NCBI RefSeq assembly: GCF_009903625.1
Contig: NZ_CP047569.1
Location: forward strand, 4,193,501-4,257,500
Source of the DNA: Microbulbifer sp. ALW1
GTDB taxonomy: Bacteria; Pseudomonadota; Gammaproteobacteria; Pseudomonadales; Cellvibrionaceae
DNA length: 64,000 nucleotides
Reading direction: 5' to 3'
The notes under the pieces are model-generated. The model did no database searches, was not told where the DNA came from, and saw only the letters and a list, made by a program, of their open reading frames with translations. The position numbers and the translations under genes were made by a program. Shown one piece after another: positions 18,093 to 25,445 of the stretch. Every line of letters begins with the position of its first letter. The first letter of the stretch is position 1.

Positions 18093-18887
18093 ATGAAATT
18101 CAAATCTTCAGATTTTGTCTTCCAGCTGTTTGCCCTGCTCGGGGCCATCATCCTGGTACACGCCATTTACGTTGCCATTATCCGCCCCAACGCCGATGCA
18201 CTGATCGCAGAGCAGATGGCCCGGGAAGAGGCCGGAGAGACCTACATACAGCAGCGCTCGCTGTACATCGTGATGCGCGACTACGAACAGGAGGCCTGTT
18301 TCGTACTGATGCTCTGGGCTATGGCCATTATGGGCTTGAAGGCCCGGCGCAGCATGCGCGAACGCAAGCTGCTGGACCAGGCACTGCTGAATGTGAGCGA
18401 GGGAACCCCCATCCTGCCGGAAGACGCCCGGGATCTGTCGCGACCGATACAGGCCTTGCCGGAAGAGGAACGCAATTTTCTGCTTCCCCGCGCACTGCTC
18501 ACCGCACTGCAGCGATTCGGTTCGACGCGCAATGTGGCCGCCGTTTCCAACTCGGTAAAAGAGGTATGTGAAACCGAAGGGGATCGCCTCGACAGCGAGC
18601 TGGCCATGGTGCGCTACATCACCTGGGCCATCCCCTCCATCGGGTTCATCGGCACCGTACGCGGTATCGGCGAGGCACTGGCGCAAGCACACCGCGCGGT
18701 AGAGGGCGATATCGCCGGGGTAACCGTGAGCCTGGGTGTGGCCTTCAACTCCACGTTTATCGCCCTGGTGATCAGTATCGTGATCATGTTCTTTACCCAC
18801 CAGCTGCAATTGATGCAGGAACGCCTGGTGCTGGATACCCAAAATTATTGTGACAACAAACTGCTGCGCTTTTTGAAAGTCAGCTAA
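18093..18887 (+). CDS. MotA/TolQ/ExbB-type proton-channel protein (cluster gene 7)
   Basis: The 264-residue product has four predicted transmembrane helices (about 9-30, 66-83, 173-195 and 207-235) with a cytoplasmic loop between 2 and 3. The MotA_ExbB core is clear: 'AIPSIGFIGTVRGIGEAL' in helix 3 and 'VSLGVAFNSTFIALVISI' in helix 4. In this superfamily five A subunits surround the helices of two B subunits and use ion flux to drive rotation. The partner here is probably one or both VWA proteins downstream, whose helices carry a matching Asp. The ATG at 18093 is chosen because it begins directly at the conserved region; a longer frame from 18066 has an overly close AAGGA. Confidence 0.88.
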   Translation: MKFKSSDFVFQLFALLGAIILVHAIYVAIIRPNADALIAEQMAREEAGETYIQQRSLYIVMRDYEQEACFVLMLWAMAIMGLKARRSMRERKLLDQALLNVSEGTPILPEDARDLSRPIQALPEEERNFLLPRALLTALQRFGSTRNVAAVSNSVKEVCETEGDRLDSELAMVRYITWAIPSIGFIGTVRGIGEALAQAHRAVEGDIAGVTVSLGVAFNSTFIALVISIVIMFFTHQLQLMQERLVLDTQNYCDNKLLRFLKVS

Positions 18888-18986
18888 CGCCAGAGGCGAA
18901 CACGATTACGGCGACCTGAAACGCCCCCCGGAACAATCCGCAGGTATCCAGGGAAACGGATACCCGGCACTTAAACAGGAGCTCCC

Positions 18987-20291
18987 ATGAGCAAAGGTGT
19001 ACTGGAAATCAACGACTGCGGCCTGCGTATTTTTGATGGCACCAACGAAGTGGTGGAGAGCCCCGGGGTAGCCATCATTAACAACCGCGAAATTTTAACC
19101 GGCACCGCCGCACTGATGCGCGCCCGCAGCCATCCCACACAAGTCAATCACCAGTTCTGGCGCCGTCTCAGCCTGGAGTCGGTAAAGTCCGACAATTCTG
19201 GTTGCCGCCATCATGCAGACCTGGCCTTCTGTCACCTGAAAGAAATCGCCGGCCTGTGTGACCTGCCGGATGAAATTGCCCTGGCGGTACCCGGCAACTT
19301 TACCCGGGAACAGCTGGCGCTGCTGCTCGGCGTGGTAAAAGAAAGTCCGTTCAATTCAGTGGCGTTGGTGGATACCGCCACCGCCTGTATCGGCAGTTGC
19401 GCACCGCGGGGGATTCACCTGCATATCGAACTGCACCGCCACCAGACGCTGGTCAGTCGCATTGCGGTACACGAGCAAGCGGAACTGGATATTGCAGAAA
19501 CGGTTACTGACGCCGGCCTGCAGCACTTTCAAGAGGCCTGGGCCCGAATTTTTACCGATGCCTTCATCATGCAGTGCCGCTTCGACCCCCTGCACTCTGC
19601 AGAAGCCGAACAGCAACTGTACGACATGCTCCCCCAGTGGATTGCCAAAGCCATGCGCCAGGGCGAGGTGATGGCTGAACTGGATGATCGCACGGCCAAG
19701 GTCAGCCTGCGCCAGTTACAGGACGCGAGCACGCCGATTCTGTCCCGGGTACGCGCGATGATTGAAAATCTCGCGGAATCCAACAGCGTGGTATTCGTTT
19801 CACACCGCTGGGCGGAAATTCCCGGCGGCGCGCAACTGGCAGAGCGCATTCACCTGTTGCCCCACAATGCCGTGGCTCAAGCGATAGAACAGCGCTGGCA
19901 GGAAATTCACAGCGACAGTGGCAACCTGCGCCTGGTTACGGTAGTGAGCGCGGCACCCGCCGACGAAATTGCCATTCAGGTGAATGCCGCCGCGGAGGCC
20001 GGTGCCACCCACCTGCTCTACGGCCATCGCGCCCTTGCGGCACAGCAACCGCTGTTTGTGAGCTGGCAGGAAGGGAAATTCAATGTCACGCCAACGCCCC
20101 CCAGCCACCCCGCAGCCACCATCACCAATCATGCCGGGCGCCTTGCCCTGCGGGTAGATGCGGGAGCAGAGCTGATGTTGAACGGCGAGCAGATTGCCGC
20201 CCCCGTCAACCTCACCGCAGGGGATCGCATCGGCGTGGCGAACTTTGAAGACGTAATTACTGCGATCAGTGTGGAGCACTATGGCGCGTAA
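18987..20291 (+). CDS. Degenerate Hsp70/actin-fold protein (cluster gene 8)
   Basis: The 434-residue cytoplasmic product follows Hsp70 nucleotide-binding-domain order: 'LEINDCGLRIFDG' at the phosphate-1 position, 'PGVAIINNREILTGTAALMRA', 'LAVPGNFTREQ' (cf. 'AVPAYFNDAQ') and 'DTATACIG' (cf. 'EPTAAALAYG'). The ATP-binding glycines are missing: the phosphate-2 'DLGGGT' position reads 'ELHRHQT', and the adenosine 'GG' site reads 'VSHRWAEIPGG'. It is therefore probably a pseudo-ATPase, possibly an assembly or regulatory adaptor. The last about 60 residues form a separate beta-rich, FHA-like segment ('MLNGEQIAAPVNLTAGDRIG'). AGGAG lies 6 nt before the ATG. The stop overlaps the start of the next gene by 11 bp. 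Confidence 0.75.
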   Translation: MSKGVLEINDCGLRIFDGTNEVVESPGVAIINNREILTGTAALMRARSHPTQVNHQFWRRLSLESVKSDNSGCRHHADLAFCHLKEIAGLCDLPDEIALAVPGNFTREQLALLLGVVKESPFNSVALVDTATACIGSCAPRGIHLHIELHRHQTLVSRIAVHEQAELDIAETVTDAGLQHFQEAWARIFTDAFIMQCRFDPLHSAEAEQQLYDMLPQWIAKAMRQGEVMAELDDRTAKVSLRQLQDASTPILSRVRAMIENLAESNSVVFVSHRWAEIPGGAQLAERIHLLPHNAVAQAIEQRWQEIHSDSGNLRLVTVVSAAPADEIAIQVNAAAEAGATHLLYGHRALAAQQPLFVSWQEGKFNVTPTPPSHPAATITNHAGRLALRVDAGAELMLNGEQIAAPVNLTAGDRIGVANFEDVITAISVEHYGA

Positions 20292-21363
20292 AAACCGGCG
20301 GTTTACCACCTTCAGCCTGTCGTTTCTGGACATCATGTCCTGCGGCTTCGGCGCCGTGGCGTTGATCTTTCTGATCATCAAACACGGCTCCGACCACGAC
20401 ATCGAAGCTGAAAACCTGGACCTGTCGGCAGAAGTGAACCTGCTGCAGGAAGAAGTCCAGTTCGGCCGCGAGCATATGGTGCTGGCGCGTAACACCCTGG
20501 ACACCACCAGCGACGAACTTGCCACTACCCAAGGGCTGGCGCGGCGCATCATGGAGCAGATTGAAGAGGTCAAGGGCAACATCGCCGAAGTCGATAGCAG
20601 CACCGATGAAATGGATATTGCGCGCCTGCAGGACAAGCTGAAGAAGCTTGAACAGGCGAAAAAGCAACTGGAAGAAGAAAACAAAAAGCTCGGCAACAAT
20701 GTGCGCAAATTTGTTGGCGATGGCGACCGCCAATACCTCACCGGGTTGCGCCTCGGCGGCGATCGTATTCTGATACTACTGGATTCTTCCGCCAGTATGC
20801 TGGGGGATGAACTGATCAAAGTGATCCGCACGCGCAATATGTCGGACGCGGTAAAACGGGACACGGAAAAATGGCGTCGCGCTAAACAGACAGTGTCCTG
20901 GCTGGTGTCGCAGTTTCCACAAGACAGCCAGTACCAGATCTACACTTTCAATACCGGGTTTCGCGCCGCCATCGTCGGTACCGAAGACCGCTGGCTGAAC
21001 GTGGACGACCGTGGGCAGATGGACAATGTCATTAAGGCCCTCGACACCGTAGTCCCGGAAAAAGGCACTAGCCTGGAGCGGATTTTTAACGCCGTGAACA
21101 GTATGTCGCCACTACCGGACAATATCATCCTGATCACCGACGGGCTGCCGACACAGGGGCTCAAAGCACCCAGGGGCAACACAATTTCCGGCAAGGAGCG
21201 CCTCAAGTTATTCCGCAGCGCGGTCAAAGCACTGCCCAAGAGTATTCCGGTCAATGTGATCCTGGCCCCCATGGAAGGCGACCCCTTCGCCGCCAGTGAA
21301 TACTGGAAACTGGCCATGGAAACCCAGGGCTCTTTCCTCGCACCCTCAAAGGACTGGCCATGA
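20281..21363 (+). CDS. VWA protein with stator-like transmembrane helix, paralogue 1 (cluster gene 9)
   Basis: The 360-residue product begins with a basic tail and one transmembrane helix (about 11-33) containing 'SFLDIMSCGFGAVALIF'. The Asp17 position matches the conserved ion-binding Asp of ExbD/TolR/MotB. A long coiled coil follows (about 40-145), then a von Willebrand A domain (about 160-350) with an intact MIDAS: DxSxS at 168-172 ('DSSAS'), Thr263 and Asp287 ('TDGLP'). Topology would place the VWA domain in the periplasm. The ATG at 20281 overlaps the upstream gene; a frame start at 20269 is less likely. The end overlaps the next VWA gene by 4 bp (ATGA). Confidence 0.87.
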   Translation: MARKNRRFTTFSLSFLDIMSCGFGAVALIFLIIKHGSDHDIEAENLDLSAEVNLLQEEVQFGREHMVLARNTLDTTSDELATTQGLARRIMEQIEEVKGNIAEVDSSTDEMDIARLQDKLKKLEQAKKQLEEENKKLGNNVRKFVGDGDRQYLTGLRLGGDRILILLDSSASMLGDELIKVIRTRNMSDAVKRDTEKWRRAKQTVSWLVSQFPQDSQYQIYTFNTGFRAAIVGTEDRWLNVDDRGQMDNVIKALDTVVPEKGTSLERIFNAVNSMSPLPDNIILITDGLPTQGLKAPRGNTISGKERLKLFRSAVKALPKSIPVNVILAPMEGDPFAASEYWKLAMETQGSFLAPSKDWP

Positions 21364-22364
21364 GCAAGAGACGCAACAAGCGGCAACAGGAAGAGTTCAG
21401 CATCTCCTTCCTCGACGTCATCTGCTGCGGGTTTGGCGCCATCGTTTTGCTACTGATGATCGCCAAAACCGTTGAACCCATAGTGCTTGAGGAAGCGGAA
21501 ATTGACTTGGACGGCCAGGTACAGGAACTACAGGAACAACTGGCGGAAATCCGCGGTGAGACCACCATTCTCAACCGGGACCTCAATGCCAAAAAAGAGC
21601 AGCTGGATATAGAAACCAAACGCATCGCCAAACTGAAAGGCGAACTGGAAACCCTACAAGCCCTGTACGCCAGGAAAACCGAGGGCGAAAGTGAAGAAGG
21701 CAAATTGAAAGGCGAACTGACCATCGCCCTGCAAAGCATGACCGAGGAAATGAAACGGTTGCTGGGAGAGAACTACCAGCGCAAGAACAATGTCATCGGT
21801 GGTATCCCGGTGGATAGCGAGTATGTGCTGTTCATCATCGACACCTCCGGCAGTATGTTCAACTACGGCTGGGACCGCATGATCGAGGAGATGGTCAACA
21901 CCCTGAACCTCTACCCCAACGTCAAGGGCATCCAGGTGATGAACGATATGGGGGACTATATGTTCTCCAACTATCGCAACAAGTGGATTCCGGATACACC
22001 CGGACGTCGCAAGGCGGTACTAGATCGCCTGCGCTCCTGGAACCCTTTCAGTAATTCCAGCCCGGTGGAAGGCATCCAGAAAGCGGTCAGAACCTTTTAC
22101 GACCCCAACAAGAAAATCAGCATCTATGTATTGGGTGACGAGTTTACCGGTAAATCGATCCGCAACGTGATGATGGCGGTAGACCGGGTGAATGCGCAGC
22201 GAGGCGAAAACGAACGTATGGTGCGCATTCACGCCATCGGTTTCCCGATCCAGTTTTCACGGCCGCTACACCTGCAAACCACCGGCCTGCGATTTGCCGC
22301 CCTGATGCGTGAGCTGACCTATCGCAATGGCGGCACCTTTGTAGGACTGAACGACTTCCGTTAG
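21360..22364 (+). CDS. VWA protein with stator-like transmembrane helix, paralogue 2 (cluster gene 10)
   Basis: The 334-residue product has the same layout as its neighbour: basic tail, one transmembrane helix (about 13-35) with 'SFLDVICCGFGAIVLLL' (Asp19), coiled coil (about 45-140) and VWA domain (about 150-330). MIDAS residues are visible as 'DTSGS' (161-165) and Asp260 ('LGDEF'); the Thr position appears to be Ser ('SNSSP'). The pair shares the helix motif FSxSFLDxxxCGFGA but the VWA domains have diverged, suggesting distinct ligands or a heterodimer. It is translationally coupled to paralogue 1 by ATGA. Confidence 0.87.
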   Translation: MSKRRNKRQQEEFSISFLDVICCGFGAIVLLLMIAKTVEPIVLEEAEIDLDGQVQELQEQLAEIRGETTILNRDLNAKKEQLDIETKRIAKLKGELETLQALYARKTEGESEEGKLKGELTIALQSMTEEMKRLLGENYQRKNNVIGGIPVDSEYVLFIIDTSGSMFNYGWDRMIEEMVNTLNLYPNVKGIQVMNDMGDYMFSNYRNKWIPDTPGRRKAVLDRLRSWNPFSNSSPVEGIQKAVRTFYDPNKKISIYVLGDEFTGKSIRNVMMAVDRVNAQRGENERMVRIHAIGFPIQFSRPLHLQTTGLRFAALMRELTYRNGGTFVGLNDFR

Positions 22365-22422
22365 CGGGATGCAATTGAAAAGGGGTTGCCAGCAACCCCA
22401 GAGAGAAGCCCTGGAGCTCATC

Positions 22423-23097
22423 ATGAATCGCTTGTTAAATGGACTTGGCGCGATCAATAAAACAACCCGGCTCGGCCGACTGGCAAGCCTAGCACTGCTG
22501 TCGACCTTACTGGCGGCCTGCGCGCACACCGTTGCCGTCGACGGCGAATTTCCCGCACCCATCGGCAGCCCACACCCACTGACGGTGGGTGTCTACCTGA
22601 GCGATGACTTCCGCAAATTCACCTATAGCGAAAATCGCGATGACCGCGATGAGTGGAACATCGACACCGGGCGCGCACAGAAAAACCTGTTCGAAACCGT
22701 ACTCGGTTCCATGTTTAAAGAGACCATCAATCTCGCCCAGTATCCTTCTAACCTTCCACAAGGACTAGACCTGGTCATTGTGCCGGAGGTGCGCGAACTG
22801 CAATTCACCATGCCGCGGGAAACCCGGGTCAATATTTTCGAGGTGTGGATCAAATACGACATGCACGCCTACAACCAGCAGGGCGACTCTGTGGCCGAAT
22901 GGGTGATCACCGCCTACGGAAAAACCCCTACCGCCTTCCTCAAGTCACAGGAGGCTGCACTGGCTCAGGCCATCAATGTAGCCCTGCGCGATGCGGGTGC
23001 GACCCTGTACACGGGCTTTAACCGGGTGCCGGAACTACAGGCATTTATTGCCGATAAGCAGCGCGCCCTGAGCATGAAAACGGAAATTAACGAGTAA
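22423..23097 (+). CDS. Lipoprotein of unknown function (cluster gene 11)
   Basis: The 224-residue product has a lipobox 'LLAAC' and a single mixed alpha/beta domain starting 'APIGSPHPLTVGVYLSDDF'. The fold is vaguely like auxiliary periplasmic lipoproteins of the YajG or ABC-auxiliary type, but I cannot assign a family. The ATG at 22423 has GGAG 8 nt upstream; an earlier in-frame ATG at 22369 would add 18 unlikely residues. It lies 58 bp after the second VWA gene, and its stop overlaps an ATG of the next frame (TAATG). Confidence 0.75.
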   Translation: MNRLLNGLGAINKTTRLGRLASLALLSTLLAACAHTVAVDGEFPAPIGSPHPLTVGVYLSDDFRKFTYSENRDDRDEWNIDTGRAQKNLFETVLGSMFKETINLAQYPSNLPQGLDLVIVPEVRELQFTMPRETRVNIFEVWIKYDMHAYNQQGDSVAEWVITAYGKTPTAFLKSQEAALAQAINVALRDAGATLYTGFNRVPELQAFIADKQRALSMKTEINE

Positions 23098-23171
23098 TGG
23101 CATATAGAGAGGTGCGCGGTAACGGCCCGCTTCTCACTCGAAAATGGAGCAAGGTTCCAAGGAGTCTACCG

Positions 23172-23846
23172 GTGAAGTTTCTGACCCTGATGTTTTCCCT
23201 ATCCCTGCTGGCTTTGTTTAGCAGTGGTTGTACCACCGTGGTAATCGATGAGTATCGCCGCAGTTCCGGCGAGCTGGCGCTGGGAGATTCCGTGGTAATT
23301 CTCGGTCGCCGTCATTCCAGTGATTACGAAACCGAACCAGACCTGATTTCCTGTGTGGGCAATACCCTCCACAACCCCAAGGCCGGGGTCAATATCATTC
23401 CCGAACAGCAGTTTGTGGACGCGCTCTACCCCTGGTTTGAGCCGCGCACCGCGCCCATGCACATCAAATCCCTGAGTCGCTTGATGGATATTCCTGATGT
23501 GCGCGACCGCATGGAGAAATACGGGGTGAAATACATTGTCTGGATTGACGGTTCCACCGAGACCACGTCCAGTGCCGGCTCCATCGGTTGCTCTATTGGT
23601 ACTGCCGGCGCCGGCTGTTTCGGTTTCGGTACCTGGGACAAGGAGTCCGATTACGAAGCATCGGTTTGGGATTTCCGCGACCAGGAGTTGTCCGGAAAAA
23701 TCAGCGCCGATGCCCAGGGTACCTCCTATATGCCTGCCATTGTCGTACCTATCCCGCTGATTGCACGAGTACAGAACAATGCCTGTAAAGGCATGGCGGC
23801 ACAGCTGCAGGAATTTTTGCTGCCACCACAATCCGCCAGCCGCTAA
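23172..23846 (+). CDS. Lipoprotein of unknown function (cluster gene 12)
   Basis: The 224-residue product begins 'MKFLTLMFSLSLLALF' with lipobox 'SSGC'. I chose the GTG at 23172 because AAGGAG lies 7 nt upstream and it gives a standard lipoprotein signal. The upstream ATG at 23097 would place 25 charged residues before it. The mature part contains 'GDSVVILGRRHSSDYETEPD', a helical section and 'VKYIVWIDGSTETTSSAGS', then a Gly/Cys-rich loop. Three extra Cys could form disulfides. The family is not recognised. Shared orientation and close spacing tie it to the cluster. Confidence 0.75.
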   Translation: MKFLTLMFSLSLLALFSSGCTTVVIDEYRRSSGELALGDSVVILGRRHSSDYETEPDLISCVGNTLHNPKAGVNIIPEQQFVDALYPWFEPRTAPMHIKSLSRLMDIPDVRDRMEKYGVKYIVWIDGSTETTSSAGSIGCSIGTAGAGCFGFGTWDKESDYEASVWDFRDQELSGKISADAQGTSYMPAIVVPIPLIARVQNNACKGMAAQLQEFLLPPQSASR

Positions 23847-23889
23847 CGCGGCGCCCCCTCACTGGAGACAATAACGACAGGAGCCCCAG

Positions 23890-25341
23890 ATGCACACACT
23901 CAATAAACTACTGGCAGCCATCCTGCTGGCAACTGCAGCTGGCTGCGCATTTAATCCAGCCACCAACCGGCCGGACCTGGTATTGATGTCGGAAGAAAAG
24001 GAAATCAAGATCGGGCGCGAAATGCACGAGAAGCTGGTCGCCAGCACCCCGGTTTACAATGACCCTATTCTTACGGCCTACGTAGAGCACGTCGGGCAAA
24101 AGGTTGCCAAGGCCAGTGACAGGCCCGACCTTACCTACCACTTCACCATCATCGACAGCCAGGACATCAACGCCTTCGCACTGCCCGGCGGCTATGTCTA
24201 TATCAACCGCGGACTGCTGACTTATCTGCAGTCAGAAGCAGAAATGGCCGCAGTTCTGGCCCATGAGGTGGGGCATATTACCGCCCGCCACGCGGTGCGC
24301 CAGAAAACCGCTGCCACCGGCGCCGGGGTTGCTTCGGTACTCTCGGTACTGGTGACCGGTAGTGGTGTGGTGGGAGATGTCACCAACCTGTGGAGCACCG
24401 CCGCCGTCAAGGGCTACGGTCGCGATATGGAACTGGAAGCAGACCGCTTCGGTGCCCAGTATCTGTACAACGCCGGCTACGATCCCCAATCCATGATCAA
24501 TGTAATCGCCCTGCTCAAGGATCAGGAAACCTTTGCCCGCCGCCGCGCACGTGTAGAAGGTAAAAAACAGACGACCTACCACGGCGTTTTCTCCTCCCAC
24601 CCCCGTAATGACATCCGCCTGCGGGAAGTGGTCGAGGCCGCAGGAGACCTGCCGGAAGACAAGAAAATTACCAAGGTGGAATACTATCGCGAGAAAACCG
24701 AAGGCCTGGTGTACGGTACCAATGTGCAGGAGAGTGAAAAGAATCGCTTCAATCACAAGAGCCTTGGCTTCTCGTTGCTGTTCCCCGAGGGGTGGGCGGT
24801 AGAAAATCAACGCAGTGCAATTGTGGGAACTGCCCCCGATAAGTCTGCGAGTATCACCATCAAGGTCGCGAAGCGGGATGGCAATCAGCCTGCGGATATG
24901 GCCCTGCGCGGTGTCTACGATGTACGCACCCTGGAACAGGATGAGGCGCTCAACCAATATCAGCTGGAGGGGCATACCGGAAAACTGCCGCTGGAAAATG
25001 CCGACACACCGGACCGTGTCGCCGTTCTGTTTTACGGCAGCCGCCAGTACATTCTGGAGGGCAAGGTGAATGAAAAACCCAAAGATACCGAGGCGGCCTC
25101 GCAATACGACAATCTGTTCCTGACCAGTATTCGCAGCTTCCGTCCACTGCGCAAAACGGATGTGGTGCAACCGGATATCAAGCGGGTGCGCTATGTGCAG
25201 GCCAATGATAAAACCACCTTTTCGTCCCTCGCTCGCCATATGGAAATCGGCGAATACGCGGAAGAGCAATTACGGTTGCTGAATGGTTACTACCCCCGTG
25301 GCGAACCCAAAGCTGGTGAGTGGATCAAGATTGTTCAATAG
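23890..25341 (+). CDS. M48-family metalloprotease lipoprotein (cluster gene 13)
   Basis: The 483-residue product has lipobox 'TAAGC' and an M48 domain (about 40-260) with the zinc motif 'HEVGHITARH' and the third ligand region 'ELEADRFGAQYLYNAGY'. This is the arrangement of BepA/LoiP/YcaL-type periplasmic proteases that police outer-membrane protein assembly. The C-terminal half (about 270-480) is a different domain, ending in a LysM-like stretch ('TTFSSLARHMEIGEYAEEQL'). It closes the cluster and is followed 23 bp later by a strong bidirectional terminator. A role in quality control or processing of the other cluster proteins is inference. Confidence 0.9.
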   Translation: MHTLNKLLAAILLATAAGCAFNPATNRPDLVLMSEEKEIKIGREMHEKLVASTPVYNDPILTAYVEHVGQKVAKASDRPDLTYHFTIIDSQDINAFALPGGYVYINRGLLTYLQSEAEMAAVLAHEVGHITARHAVRQKTAATGAGVASVLSVLVTGSGVVGDVTNLWSTAAVKGYGRDMELEADRFGAQYLYNAGYDPQSMINVIALLKDQETFARRRARVEGKKQTTYHGVFSSHPRNDIRLREVVEAAGDLPEDKKITKVEYYREKTEGLVYGTNVQESEKNRFNHKSLGFSLLFPEGWAVENQRSAIVGTAPDKSASITIKVAKRDGNQPADMALRGVYDVRTLEQDEALNQYQLEGHTGKLPLENADTPDRVAVLFYGSRQYILEGKVNEKPKDTEAASQYDNLFLTSIRSFRPLRKTDVVQPDIKRVRYVQANDKTTFSSLARHMEIGEYAEEQLRLLNGYYPRGEPKAGEWIKIVQ

Positions 25342-25364
25342 CAAGTTACCTACCGCGATTGGTC

Positions 25365-25400
25365 AAAAAAAAGGGGCAGCCATTTGGCTGTCCCTTTTTT
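25365..25400. terminator. Bidirectional terminator between the cluster and the GGDEF gene
   Basis: The stem GGGGCAGCC / GGCTGTCCC with an ATTT loop is flanked by A8 on the left and T6 on the right, so it works on both strands. It ends the plus-strand M48 gene and the convergent GGDEF gene. Confidence 0.85.
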
Positions 25401-25445
25401 GAAACGGGTAATTGTCAAGATTGCCCGCCTAATCGAGCAGCGTTT

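Noticed and set aside
9267..25341. Is the cluster a prophage, T6SS or Zorya system?
   Set aside because: No integrase, capsid, TssB/C/K, ClpV or VgrG-type genes, no OmpA-like ZorB domain and no ZorC/D/E-like helicase or nuclease; composition looks native to the chromosome.
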